64,000 bases of DNA from Toxoplasma gondii ME49 (taxonomy: Eukaryota; Apicomplexa; Conoidasida; Eucoccidiorida; Sarcocystidae): positions 6,534,212 through 6,598,211 of the forward strand of contig NC_031478.1 of the NCBI RefSeq assembly GCF_000006565.2. Reading direction: 5' to 3'. This document shows positions 34,063-47,487 of the stretch, piece by piece. The notes under the pieces are model-generated. The model saw only the letters and a program-made list of their open reading frames with translations. It did not search any database and was not told the origin of the DNA. Within the stretch, counting starts at the first letter, position 1; the number at the start of each line of letters is the position of its first letter. Position numbers and translations under genes: made by a program.

Positions 34063-37000
34063 GTCGAGATGCAGCTGGAAAGGCTGACGGAAGCCAAAAA
34101 AATCCAGGAGGCGAGACAGACACAGCTAGCGGCGAGGCTGGCTCTTCAGTGGCCTGTGAGCAGTATGGCGAATCTAGTGGAAGCGACTGGTGCAGTGGGT
34201 TTATTCCAAGATATCAGCGACAATAACATGACTGAATTGGAGGGGAAAGGTCAACCCTCTACGCGGACAGTGGATTCGAGACAAACACTCCCGCAGAAAT
34301 CCACGACAGCAGCTCGACCTGTCTAGGGCGCGCTCATGGCGTTGGTCAATGAGCCCACGAGTGACGCAGGTGGTCACTTTGAACAAACGCCCACGAAGAC
34401 ACAGGAAAGTCACGCTATCTCTAAAGGAAAAGACGCGTGGAAGGCAATGGAAATAAACTCGAATGTGGAAAGCCCCCAAAATTGTTCCCAGTTGCAGTCA
34501 TTTTCGGCCCGAGCTGAGCGAGCTCGAGATCGAGAGCCCTCCCGTGCAACGAGCCGTTGCCTGGCGCTGGTCCGAGTAAAACGAAGCCACGTACACGGGA
34601 AGCTTGCGCAGAAAGGGAAGCTAAACGACTTCTGGCGGAAGAAAGTGGAAGGGAAAGAGAAAAAATGGAATCAAGGCGGAAATGGTGTGGCGTAGAAAGC
34701 CATGAACACGCACACCAGTCGCTGGCACCTGCCGTTCGAACTGCCACGCATGACTCTCGAGAGACACCTTGCCGGGTTCCCTTCGAAAGTTCACCAAAAG
34801 TCTTTGTCACAGGGTCTTGTTTCTCTGCAGATATACTGCCCCGAAACTTCTGTTCGTACGGGCCTTCGCACACACTTGAACTCTTGTGTGCCGCGCAGAC
34901 GGCGCTCGACGTGGATATGCGCGGCGCGGCTGCCGAGTTCACCGGACACGCAAAACGAGCTTTACCTCGTTGCCGAACTCACGACCGGGGAACTACGATT
35001 GTGTGAGGCTTCGCGCTGACACACGGGAGACAAACCATGCACAAGTTGTAAGAAGTCAGCAGACAAATGCCTGGAATGCCGTCGTTATGCCTAAATTATT
35101 CATGCCAGCCACGTTCGGCCTGCTTGAGAAAAAGAGCATCGACACCACCCGGCTGCGCGCCCGAACAAGACGGCGACCGTTCCTCGTGAGGTTGCGTTGC
35201 AAGGGTGATCAGGAGCAGGGTTGTCGTCAAGACGTGAAACCCGGCGCGAAAAAGCGGTTTCGGTGACACCGCACGCAAGCTTGTAAACAAAGGAAAGCAA
35301 GTGCACCTCAAAAGAAAACCGGTCTTGAAACACCAGAAACTTGCAAAGAAATTGTCGTCCTGCGCTAGGAATTCGACTCATGCTCAGCTGTTCTCCTCAT
35401 CGAAACACGACACGCAAAAGACACCGATAGGAGACCGGTGTAGGTCGACGCTGAAAGGGCCGGCGAAAACATTGGATGTTCAAGGAAAGTCACTGGTTGA
35501 CCAAGTACGCGAGGTCCGAGCATCAGAGAATCATACCAGGGTTGGGCTTTCCCTTATCATCAGCGGTCCACAGTTCAGCTAGAAACAGAGCCAAAAGAAT
35601 CCACCCGGTGCTCTGCTGAATTCCACCTGAGACTCAAATCTGAGGAAGCAACGGCAAGGTTTCTGTTAAGTCAGTCCCTCACGAGCTTCCGCGAAAAGCA
35701 ATTTCGCCGTCTTGGACCCTCTGCTGCACAGATCGGCCGCCTTTCTCGTAACGATCCGCTCGACCAACTGGAACCTGGACACTGCGAGTCGGAACTGGAG
35801 AAATCTCTCGTGGCAAAGACGACAGTCTACGCAGATGCGAGTGGTTTGTCGCACTGTAGATACTTCGGGTGTGAATCGTAGAACTGCGTTCCCACAGTTT
35901 TTTGGAATATCGACTCAGGCGTGCCGATGTTGTCAATGTACGGCTCGGGAGAACTGGTGACTGAAGAGATTGTGCATGCAAAGGTATTCTACCACTCTAG
36001 CTGTGCGTTGCAGGGGAGACGCTTGTCCCTGTCAGTCTACCTCAGAACTTCGAATCAGAAACGACGCTAAGCGTGTGGTCGTAGACAGATGCAGTCTAGT
36101 AGTCATGAGACCCCAAAACATGAGCTTCGGCCTCAGCGAGATGTGTGCTGCATCGAAGCGGACACTTGGGAAAGCTCTACGGCCTTCGCTCACAAGCTTA
36201 ACACAAACACTTCTTCGAGATACTCGCTGCAGAAGAAGTTGCAGAAAACAGTCAGGCGAGCAAGTTAGAAACTCTCTAGTCTCACTTGTAGTCCGTTTCC
36301 TTCGCTGAGCTGTCACCATGCTGCATCACGCTGACTGCGCACCGTGAGTAATTGTCTTTCACTGAGTCTGCCGAGCAGGCGTAGGCGCTTTTTTAGGAAC
36401 ACACAGCTCTGGCTTTATTGTAAGGAAGTGACATCCCTGGAAAAACGCCTCACTGTCACCTGGCCTTTGCCCGCTCTGGAGGAGTGCACCTATCCTCCCA
36501 CTGAGTTGGCTCAGACCTACACATAGACTATGCAGACTGTTGGCCACACTTCAGCATGTTGAACAACACTGGACCGTTTCTTCCGCATGTACTGGGTCCA
36601 TTTGCTTCATGTCGCAGCGTCTAGGATCTTCCATACGATCGCTTTTGAAATGGCAATTCGCTATGTTCTGCCTACAGAATCCACAATCGCTGATGGAATC
36701 TGCTTCTCTGGAGCCATTGTACCAGACTCGTATATTTCGGTACGTTCCATACGAAAGGAACCACTTGACAGGCTGGTCTGGCCGAATTCAACGAAGCAAT
36801 TTAGGGTCCCCAGACGCTACGTTTCGAGATAGTGTATTCTCTCTTTACTTTTGTTGTGGGGTAAGACCCCGTTCTCGACGCTGAAAGTTTCTCATCATCT
36901 ATTCAGTCTTCCTTTTTTCCGAGGTGGACCTATCTCCGGACTACCGACCGAAAGTCGCTTGCATTCTCTGTTCCACCGCAGCTCCCGCATCGGGGATTCC

Positions 37001-38390
37001 CCAGAGAGCGCTTCTGTCCTCGGCAGCCGTCACTGCTTGCCAGGGTTGCACTCGATGCTGCGAAGATTTCCTCTGGACCCTAGAGAACTGGTCGCCTCGG
37101 AACAGTATGCTTGGCAGGATGGTGTTGTTCCAAAAGCGAAATAACAGCGAGATTTCCTAACCCACAGTTCCACTGTAAAAAACGAAGAGTGCGGTTTCCC
37201 AGTGACACCTTGGCACCAGAACGCCGTCCTCCTGAAGGTGTTTGCTCCTGCGTTCAGGGTTTTACATAATTTTCGTTTCTGTGACTAACGTCCCAACAAA
37301 GCCAGGTCTACGCCGAGGCACCAAGTCTAACTCAACGTTCAAGCGTTGTCTTGCCTCTCCTCTGAAAGTGAATCCGACAGGAAAACTCGGGGGGAACACT
37401 CTGCAGCTCATGTGTCTCCGTCTGTAGATATTTGTGCAGCTGCTCGGCAAAGTCGATCGGCTCGTGCGCTGTTGCCTCTGGGCGAGAGGCGTCTCGGGCA
37501 AGACATTTGCGGGTTCTCTTGGAATTTCTTCTCTAACAGAGAACCTTGACCAGTGTCTCACACAAAACTCGAGTTCAGCGACGAACAGCGAAGGAAAATC
37601 CGTCAAATAGAGCAGCAGAAACGCTCGTCAGAGACCACGGGGAAGAAGGAAAGCAGAGGCCGCGCCGAGTGTCGGCAGCAGGCCCCTTCCCTGAGAAAAG
37701 GCTCGTTTCTTGACGGGTTTTAACCTGTTTTTTTTCCGGGCACAGACAGCGGCGGATACGCGAAGAGTTTCGAGGATTCGCAACAGATCACCCTCAAAGT
37801 TTTTCTTTGAATGTCGAGTGCCGTATGACAGTTTTCGCTACGGATCTCGCCACGCAGTCCGTTTGACATATGCCTCCAGGTCCCCTCTGTGCGGAGAGGA
37901 CTCGCGCGGCTCTCTCGCGTTTCTGCCGGAGGTCAAAGCGGGGATTTTCCTCGTTGTGAGCAGAAGAAACTCCTACTTTTCGAACCCTTTCAGACGCTAG
38001 ACCCTAAACTCCTCGTTTTTGGGGAGAATCGCCAGCAGGCGGGGGGAACGGCAGTCTTCCCCCTCCCGGCACCCCACCCTCCTCTCTGATTTCCGACGGA
38101 GGGCCTATTCTGCCTTAACGTAGCGCAGAGAGGACAGAAAAAACGTTTTTTCACTGAAATCTACACCTCCGTCCTGAGGACGTCAACCACCCTGTAGGAA
38201 AGTTGGAAATTCAGGATCTGCTACCTACAACGCCCCCCCCCCCCCGCCGTCCGTCTGCCTTAAGTCTCTCCAGCTGCTTCCGGCTTCTTCTGCTGGCGCC
38301 CTGTGCTTGTGACCAAGCTTCCCGTTGCTTCATTGTTTTTCAAGTTTCCGAAGGCAATATGTGGGTTGAAGGAGGGAAGGAGAGGGAAGG
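34063..38390. other. Intergenic region upstream of two divergent genes
   Basis: About 4.3 kb between the low-complexity gene (minus) and the large membrane protein gene (plus). A plus-strand frame of 85 codons (34069-34326) reads like a short helical protein but overlaps possible upstream sequence of the minus-strand gene. Other frames are short and unsupported. TGCATGC is at about 35970. A run of 13 C residues lies at 38233-38245, about 150 bp upstream of the next start codon. Confidence 0.4.
38233..38245. repeat. Poly-C tract
   Basis: Thirteen consecutive C residues in the 5' flank of the large membrane-protein gene; likely to vary in length between strains and to be a sequencing-error hotspot. 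Confidence 0.95.
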
Positions 38391-41300
38391 ATGGGAGAAC
38401 CAAGGCATGTGAGAAGAACAAAGGACGGAGACGTGGTAGCGTTGTCCCTCTTTCTCCACGAGTCCGTCGCGAAGAAGCAAGGCAGAAAAGAACAAGAGAA
38501 CTCTTTTCCGCACAATGCCGCCCTCAGAAGTTCGCTGCGTGCGCCAAGACTCCACCACTCCTTTCAGGCGCCCCGAAACTCTCCACCCATCTCTCTGTCT
38601 CTCCAGGTGTGTCTCTTCCTCTGCGTGCTTTCTGTGCTTTCTAGCCTCCCTCTTGTCTTCGCCTCGTCTCGACGCACCCCCCTCACTGGAGCCACTCCTG
38701 AGTTCAGCGAGTCTGAAGCGACCCAGAGACTTCCAACTCTTGAACCCCGCGACTCAGAGGCCCGCAACTCGGGACTGCATGCGAGGAGACTGTCTCCACC
38801 GCCTGACGAGACTTCAGGTGACACCAACGCGGTCGTCGGGGAACCCCGCAGTGCTGCAGGCGAGAAGGGTGTAGAAGAGATAGCGAGTCTTCAAAATGGC
38901 GCTCGACGCGACGAGGGCGAGGGGGAACCCTCTGAGGAATCTGCGTCTCTGATAAACTCCGGTTCTCTTGCTTCGTCTTCCCACCCAAGGAACGGGCCTT
39001 CACCCGAGGAAGAAAGTCGAGGGGACATACGGACTCGCGAGACGACAGGCGGTCCAGAAGAGGCACAACTCGCCGTACGGCATTTACGAGAAACAGCGCT
39101 GAAGGCGCCGTCGCGTCCACAGTCGGATGGCGTTGAAGCGGAAAGCCGCTTGCAAGTGAATCGCGTTGCCAAAGGGAGACGCCCGCCTGGCGACGCGGAC
39201 GAAGCCCCAGCTTCTTCCACACCTGTGGCCGGCCCAGACCCTGTCTTGTTGAGTTTGGGGAGTGAGACGGCTCTCGGAGCCTCTGTTCCGGGTCACCATG
39301 AGTCTGCCCTCCGTGTCTCTGCGCCCTCGTCTGGTGGCTTCTCAGCAATCGATGCTGTGACTCTTCTGGAGAGGAAGGTGGCGGGGAGCGAGAGAGAAGG
39401 CGTAACTGGGGAGACCCCCGCGCCCCTCCAGGGGCCTCAGTCGAAGAGGGAACACGAGGTCCAGGGGGTCAGAGAGCCGAAGGAGATAGGTGGACTCGCG
39501 GGGAAGAAGGAGACGCAACGTACCCAGGTTCACGCGGAGGCGAAGAAACCAGCCGAGAAACAGAAGGAGAAAGACAGAGGGAAGGCTACCGCGGGGAAGA
39601 GGGCACCGGAAAAGGAGAAGCTCCTGAGAGTGCGGTCAGAAGCGTCTCATCTCTCTCGACTGTTTAGATGGCCGAGCCGTGGCGCTGCAACGCAGACTCC
39701 GCCGTCGGCGCCCGGGGCGCCTAGGGGGGCGACACAGGCCAGCTCCGGAGACAACACCGCGGGGAAGAGGAACGATCGCGCTCTGAACGATGGAAAAGAA
39801 GGCCATTCGTCCGGAAAACATGGAGGCCGCTTGAACGTGGAGCGGCGACGCCACTCCGCTCCGCCGGCTTCCTTCTCTTCACCAGCCTCGAAGCGGCGGG
39901 CCGCCCCCCAGGCGTCGGGGGCGGTGGGCGCCAGCGCGTCTGCCTCCGCCTCAGGGGGTTCTGGGAATGGCGAGACGAGTGCGGAGAGAGGGGAGATCTC
40001 TGTGACGTCTCTGAAGAGGCACTTAAGGCAGGCGTTTGCGTTCTCTTCGCCGAACAAGAGCAGGAAGGACTGGAAGCGCGAGAACAGTGCGACCGAGTCC
40101 GGAGACAGCAGAGAGAACAGGGCGGACAAGGCGAAGCGTGTTCGAAAGCAGGAAGGTAAGAAAAAATCCCTCGAAAATCCCAGCGAGAAGTCGGCAGGCA
40201 AGAGCCGCCGCCGCAACCGCGAAAGGAGGCTGCAGACTCAGAGGAGACGCCAGCAACGCCTTCCAGTGAACCAACTGGGCGACCGCGACGACCCCACAGA
40301 GTTCGCTTCCTACTTGTCTCCGACTTCGAGTTCGCGGAAGGCTCGAGGCCCTGGCGGGGGGCGAAACGGCAGGCAGCACGTCGGCCACATAGCAGTCGAA
40401 GAGGAGGGCCGAGTGAGTCTGCCAGCGTCGCCAGTGGCGTCCTCGAGTCTCCCCGACCCGTCCACAGGCCCCAGGCGAAGGCGCCGGGGCGCTGGACAGC
40501 GAGATTTCAGATATGGCGGTCGAGAGCGCGCTGTGAGGCGCCGGAAAACCCCGGAGAGGTCCCCAACCTCGGTCGGGTCCGGCGAGGCGACGCCTCCTGT
40601 CTCCTCCGGCATTGACCCGCTGGTTCCGGGGCTCGAAGGCACGATCTCGCGCCCCACCAGTGAAAACAAGGCGCAGCCTGTGACACCTACCGCCTCCCGG
40701 AGACGACGGCGCTACGCGTATCGAGGGCCGGGCAAGCGACCTCCCACGGTGCAGATGGAGAGGGGCAACGACGCGGGAGCGGCGCGGGACGAGGGGGACA
40801 AGAGAGAGGAGGCGGAGACATTGTGGGGTGGTAAAGACCTCATCGGCAAGGGCGTGGCTTCGCTGACCGAGATACAGGAAAACCCCACACAAGGCGAGAC
40901 CCCTTCGCTTCCAGACTCGAGGCCTCGCTCGCCGCAGAGCGACAGGGGAGGAGACAGATCAAAGCATGGATTGAAGGCAGATCGCTCCGGTTCCAGAGGG
41001 CACCTCAGTCACGCGCCGTCCCCGTCGAGGGGACTGGAGCGCGGAAATAGTACCGCCCTGCAGTCGAACGGCGCTGAAGTGGAGGGAAGTCGCATCGCGG
41101 CAAAAAGAGAAGGCGGGGCACACGACCCGCTGACGAAGTCGAGCCGCATCGAGGAGACAGAAGCCGAGGACGAGCAGGTGCGCGAGAAGAAGAAACGCGG
41201 AGGCATGCGAAGCGGCAGAAACAGAGACAAGAAAGACAAGAAGGAAGGCGCCGGAGACGTCATAGCAGACAGAGGAGAACAGGCGTCAGACAACAGCGAC

Positions 41301-42439
41301 GACGGACCTGGAGACCATTTCTGGGGCCCCCCGGGAGACGGTAAGGATTGCTGTATTTTGCAGAGAGACAAGTCTTATCCTTTCGAGTTCTTTTTTACGA
41401 GAGATCCGTGAAGAGAGTGCAGTTCTAGGGATCGCATTCGCCGTTACCGCGCAAGCGGCACTGGAAACAAAGTGTTGCTTTCAGCGATTCCTGGCGCTTC
41501 TGTCTCCTTCTATGATGAATATGTAGTCTTTTTCAACGTCGCGGATGTGACCTGTTGTTCTCTCTCAGACCCTGTTTCCTCTAACGGGCTGCTCCACCAT
41601 TTCCCTTTGTCTCCTTCCGGTTTGCTTTTCTCGCCTCTGGCTCTCGCTCGCTCGTTGCCGACGCGTCAGACGCGCTGTTTGCTCTGTCGAGTTTCACTCT
41701 CAGTGCCCGCGTCCGCTTTTCGTCCGTCTTTTGTACTTTTGTTGCTCTGTCGTGTGTGGAGCAGAGGGACGGGACTTTACATCCATGCATGCAGAAACAG
41801 TCTCCTTCGTATTCTTGTGGGGTGTCATTCACGTGACTCGAAGACTCGATGATGGACCGCGAGTGAGCCTCTCTCCCTATCCTTCTGTTTTGCTTTGGTT
41901 TTTTCCGCGCGTCTCCTGCATCCTGTTTGATCTGTTCACCGCTCGACTTGGGTTCGTCTTCTTTTCTCAGGCGTGGCGTATCTGTTCTCCCCAGAAAACC
42001 GCAAGCGGCTCTGCCACTCACTGTACCAACAGCCAGACTACGCGGAAATGTTTGTCGTTCTGTTTCTCCTCCACCTTCGCTGGCCCTCGTACACGCAACA
42101 AGAAGGCGGCACAAGTTTCTTCTTCAAGACGCTGCAAGCATACACCGCCAGCCTCGTGGACGGTCAAAGCCCCGCGAATTTTTTTTCACTTCTTCGCGAC
42201 TGTCCGCTCCATGAGATCAGCAACCAGGTGGTGAGCACAAGCACAAGGGTCCCAAGCACCCACCGAATTACCTGGGAAAACATCCACTTTTCCTCTTTTC
42301 GCACATGCACGAAGTCTGTAACCCTATTCACGAACACACCCCACGTAAATATATATATATATATATTTACATATATAAATATAAGGATATGTGTATTTGA
42401 ACTTCGTGGTATGTGCAAAGGTGTGCACACGAGAGTCTA

Positions 42440-42473
<34 letters not shown>

Positions 42474-45400
42474 CTCCCGGTGGAGGTGTGGTATGCGCTT
42501 GTGGGTTTCTCGACCTTCACAGATCGTGTTGTTGTTGTTCTGTCTTCAGATATCTTCACTGACACCCCGAATTCAGTCTCGGACAGATCTCCAGGCGCTT
42601 GCCGAAGAGATGATTCGCACCAAGCCGCCCTTCTTCGCGTACAGCCTCGCGTACACGGCGCCGGCCAGCAAGACGCTGCGGACTTCTTGGGGCTTCTTTG
42701 CCACGTTGGTCGTCGTTTGGGAGGTGTTTGCTACGGGTGTGTTGCGCGAGGATCTGTTCGGTCTGAGCTCTGCTGAACTCAACAAACTCCAAAAAAACGA
42801 CCCGTTCTTCTGGGCGGCTCTCGCCGAGGGACTCCTCGACGTCTGGTCCATGCAACGCGCCGTCAACACCTCGCTGTTGTGGACTTACATGACGGTCTCC
42901 TCGCTAATCGATACCGGACCAACTTCCAGGTGGGGAAGATTGTGGGCCCCTCATCCTGCAGGAGACCTCGCTTTCGGGACGCGACTGCCGTGCTCGGATT
43001 TGAGATAGAGAGGAAAAAACTGTCGAAAAAGGACGCAGCTAGAAGAACACTCGGGGGGGGGGAGGGGGGGAAATTAGAGTTTTAGGATGATTTGTTCTTC
43101 GACGCTCTAGGGGTTTCATCGACACACATTTTGCACAGAGCTGATGTTGTCTGTGAGTCTCGCGAAGTCCATGTGTTTGCCGAAGCGGTCTCAAACAAAA
43201 TGGAGACGCCTGCAGTGCCTCGGACGTATTTGCAGCTGCAGGAGACGCGTAGTTGAAAAGGGTGCAGCTCCGATAAAAACAGACGTTTTATTTCTTTTTT
43301 CAAGCATAAAAGTCACAGCGGTCGCAGCTCCCACGCGGAAGCTCAAACGTATGTGCATCTCTTGACTCAGAGAAAGTGCCTTCTTCAAAGCTGTCACTTG
43401 ACGCCCGCCATACAGTGTTAGTGTTTCTTTGGTGGATACGATCCCCCCGACTCTGCTGCCGCCTCGAGAGCATTCTCTCTCTTTGTTTCGACCGTGGTTC
43501 CGATCGTTCGTGGCGAGCGGTGATGTCGCGTTTGGTGTCCCTCTCGCGCTCTATTCCCTGTTCTCTCGAGCTGGCTTCTCTCTGTGTCTCTAACTCCCGA
43601 CAGATCTCACCTTCGCGCTCTGCGTCCTCCTCGTTCTTTGTACAGGGTCCAGAACTCTGTGGGGATTCTTCTGCTTGAGGACATGGGAAGCTCTTTCGGA
43701 GCCTTTTCCGCATCGTCGCCCTTCGTTTCGCCCGAGGCTGCAAGCAAGCCTCAGAACGCGCCCAGGAGCTCCGCTGAGCCGTCGAACGAAGCTGGTTGCT
43801 CGCTGTTGTCGATGCCGGACCTGAGCGGTCCTGCGGCCTTGCGGGCTTTGCAGGAGGTGGTGGAGAAGGCGATTAGAAAGAAACTCGAACAGGCTGTGGA
43901 CAAGCGCGTGGCGCCAGTGGCAGGTTGCAGGCGTCTGTCGAATTGTTTGGGCAACGTGTGTGAAGAAGACCCAGTCCAAGGGGGGCCCGAGCGAGGCCGG
44001 CCCATGGCTTCGCCCTCGCCATTCATTCAGTACAGCTCTTGTGAGACGCTCTGGAGACGAGTGGCGTCGCATCTTCCCTTCATTCAAGTCACCGGGTTCT
44101 ACATGCGTCGGAGCGCGGACCCGAGAAGGTTCTTCCCGCCGGCCGGGACTGCGACCCATAACGGTGTCGCGTCATCTCGCCGTGGTAGCTCTTCTTCCTT
44201 TCCTCCGTCTTCCTTGTCTTTTTCCTCATCTTCCTCTTCTTCCACGTCTTATGCTGCACCGTTTCCCTCCAATCATCTCTCTTTTGTGTCACCATTCTCC
44301 TCTTCGCCCTCGCCGCCTTCTTACTCGTACTCGTCCTCGTCTCCTGTATCTTCTTCGTTAGCGGAGGAGCGGGGGTTGGAGGTTGGAGACTTTGGCAGCG
44401 AGGTTCCGCAGGCGATTCTCCAGAAGATGAAGGCAGATCTGCCAGCTGGGGGGATTCTTGTGCAGCTCTCTCTGGTGGACGCGTGGGGGTCACACTGGTA
44501 CGGACGAGAATCGCAAGAGTCGGTGGAAACCGGAGATAAGCCTGAAGCTGAGGCGTCAAACGAGGACGCGACGGCTGCCCCAGAAAATTGTCCGGAGCCG
44601 CTGGAATGCAGCAGCGGCTCGTCGAGTCCAAGGTGCGCAACGCCAGTTTACGTTCCGGCAACGACTGCGATGGAACTCTTTCGCGTCGATTTGAGTGTAG
44701 ACCCTTCTCTGGAGAGTGTGCCGGGACGCGTCTCCGCTCTCGCTGTCGAGGTGATTGGCATCGACTCCATCGATGTGTTTGAGCAAGGCACAGACCCCCG
44801 GCGTGACCCTGACGTCCACGTCTACCTCTCGGTACCGGAGGTCGAGTTCTACGGCGAACAGGAGGTCCGAGACGAAATCTACACGCTCATTTCCGGGCAA
44901 CCGTCTGACTGGGTTGCGGCAGCCATGAGGACCATCTCCTGGGACAGAGTCCAGGTGTTGGGCACCGCGCGCTGGACGGGGCTCCCGCCCTCGGCAGGGG
45001 CAACTCCGGGCGTCGAGAAGCGGGACCACGCGAGGAGCAGCGAGGAGCCAAGAGAGACGTGGAAACGGAGGGCCGACACTGCGGACTCGGCGACGAGCCC
45101 AGTGTCTGAAGGTCAAGAGCAAGCGAGATACGTCTCTCGACAACTCGGAGCCGGGAAGCGAGCAGGAGAGAATGGAGAAGAAAAAGTCCCCGACCGTCAG
45201 GGCGCAGGTCTACAGGGACGAGGCTCCGCGGGGCGTTCGGAGGGCGGGGTGTCAGGCCCCGGCCGCGACCCTGTGGGGACCTTGACGTCTGGAAAGGAGA
45301 CACGAAGCGGGGACCAAGAGACGGCGACGGAAACCGACGTGGAGGCCGAGAAGAAGCAGAGACTGAAATGCGCCTTTGGCAGACTGGAAAAGACTCGAGG

Positions 45401-47487
45401 GTTCGGCAAGCGGTACGAGAGCACTCGGACTGACTCCTCGACAGAAGCCTCGCCGTCTCTCCCCAAGACAGGCGCGAGGGTCCGCAGCTCGTCTTCTTCG
45501 TCCAAATGGAAGAACGGGAGAGACGCCAGGCGTGCAGATGGCGCCGATGCCGCGCCGCTTTACGGCTCCGACGAAGTCTTGGCCTTTGGCTGGCAGCCGG
45601 GTCATCTGATTGTTCATGTCCTTATTGAAGGCCTTGCGGTCCGGTACAAGACTGCACGACGCGAGGCGTCCGCGGACGATCTGATCCTCGAAATGACTGC
45701 GGAGGAAGCAAAACTGCGACTGACAAGGCGAATTCGTGGAAGAGACACTCGGGTGGTTCACGTCCACCTCGACCACAGAAACATCGAGGTTCGTTTTGAG
45801 AGTGGATGAAGCCAGTGCGTCGCCGCAACGATTCCGTAACAAGATGCCAAGTCTCTGTGTAAAGGTGCCTGAATCATTCTGAACAGACCCGAAGGGATGT
45901 TTGTTCAGCCGAAGAGAATTGCAGAAATGAAACCTCTGTGATGAGAACAGCGAAGTTTGGAAACCTTTTCGACATCACATGAGAGGGATGTTGTCGGGTG
46001 GAGTTGCTAAAAAAAGCATATGCATGTGGTTCCGCCTCAAGATGGCTCAACCACTCGCGAGGGGCCTTCCCACAGAGGGTCCCTCAACTCGACCTTAGGA
46101 GACGGTGGAAGCAGAGCTCCCCACATGTAGGATGGTTCTGCTTTTCAGGATTCTGTTCGATTGCCGAGTGTTCTTGGTTTCCGGTTTCATCGCTTTGCTG
46201 TTTCGTTCCTGGTCATCACCATATGTGGCCACAACACAGTTCCACCATCGCTTTTGTGTGCAGTTTTCACCCGTTTGTGCCGTCCCATAGTTCTGTTCAT
46301 CTCTTCATCGATTATGCATGCTTCTCCTGTTCCTCCTGTTTCCTCTGTGCCTTCCTGCTCAGCTTGCAGATGTGCAGACTCCGACGGATTACCCACGCAG
46401 CGACGAGGAAGAAGAAGGAGTCCCCATAACGACCGCGGTGCTGTCGAATGTGTTTCTCGCTGTCTTCATGATTCTTGTCCTAACCTGTTTGCATCTGGTA
46501 CACAAACAGAAAAAGGGGCCGTTCTGGCTGCTGTGTTGCTGCGGCGGGGAATTTCCGTGGCTGGCAAAGAAGAAGCGAGAGTCGAAGCTGCACGAGCAAA
46601 CTGGAATGCGGTCCGAGAGGTCTTTGGAAACCACCGCGCCTGGGACGCCATGTCCGCCCAAGGCGGCTTCCTACGGGGACGAGGAAGGCACCGCGGAAGC
46701 GGAGCCCATCGCGCATGCATTCGAGGCCGCAGAAGCAGATCTGAGCACTTACGGGGCCTCGCAGCATTCCTCGATGCTGCTTGGGTCGCCGGCCGTGTCT
46801 CCGCGGGAGTCTCTGTTTTCCGGCCGCGACCCCGAAGTAGACGAAGAGTCAGTAGAAACCGATCGCTCGCGCGCGGAGCCGTCGACGCTGTCTCCGGTAT
46901 CGCCTCTGCGGATTGCTCGGTTGCGGGCCTCGCCGTTCTCCAACTCTCCGACCTGGCATGCAGGGGACTGCGACTCCAGGCGAGCCCCAGACAACACGCA
47001 GAGAGAGAGAGACCAAGACGACGCGGGCCCGCGCGCCGTACGCTTCCGCCGCACCAGCCTGTTCGGCTCGGAGACAGCGGGCCCGTTGGGCTCCATGTTC
47101 TCGTCTGCCGACATCCCGCGCGTGTGGGACGCCTGGGCCCCAGGCGCGGGACCTGGCGGGATGGTGGCCTTCGAAAGTCCTCGGCGCGCAGTTCTCCGGC
47201 GATGCGTCTCTGCTATTGAGCGCGAGGACAGCACCTACTCGGCCTCGGTCGACTTGTCTTCTCTACGCTCTTCATCCTCGTCAAGCGTCGAAATCTACGA
47301 CTCAACGCCCTCTCTGCGGCGGTCTGCCTCTTGCCGCACCGCCTCCCGTCGCTTCTCGATTCGGGAGTCTCTTCCCAGCGTTCATCTTCGGTGGAACTAC
47401 TTCTCCCCCAAACCTTCGTCTCCGATCTCAGCTGACTCGAGCGCGGAGTCCGAAGGCGCCGCCCCCGGTCGCAGAACCAAACGGTGA
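38391..47487 (+). CDS. Large single-pass (type I-like) membrane protein, unknown function
   Basis: Five exons with agreeing phases: 38391-41340, 41971-42227 (or 42230), 42550-42929, 43646-45788 and 46363-47487, about 2284 residues. A hydrophobic segment at residues about 73-94 ([19 protein letters not shown]) follows a basic leader and may be a recessed signal peptide. Residues about 95-980 are Arg/Lys/Ser/Gly-rich and probably disordered. Exons 2-4 encode a folded region with many aromatic and hydrophobic residues ([43 protein letters not shown]) broken by a Ser-rich stretch. One clear membrane span lies at about 1932-1956 ([20 protein letters not shown]), followed by [15 protein letters not shown], a possible palmitoylation site, and a Ser-rich tail of about 310 residues. 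This suggests a secretory-pathway ectodomain with a cytoplasmic tail. I know no family for it. The acceptor at about 38608 could mean that the first exon is shorter and preceded by another. Confidence 0.8.
42348..42471. repeat. Two TA microsatellites in one intron
   Basis: TA runs at 42348-42366 (with imperfect extension to about 42382) and 42442-42471 lie in the intron between 42228 and 42549 of the large membrane-protein gene. The second is about 75 bp upstream of the acceptor. Confidence 0.95.
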
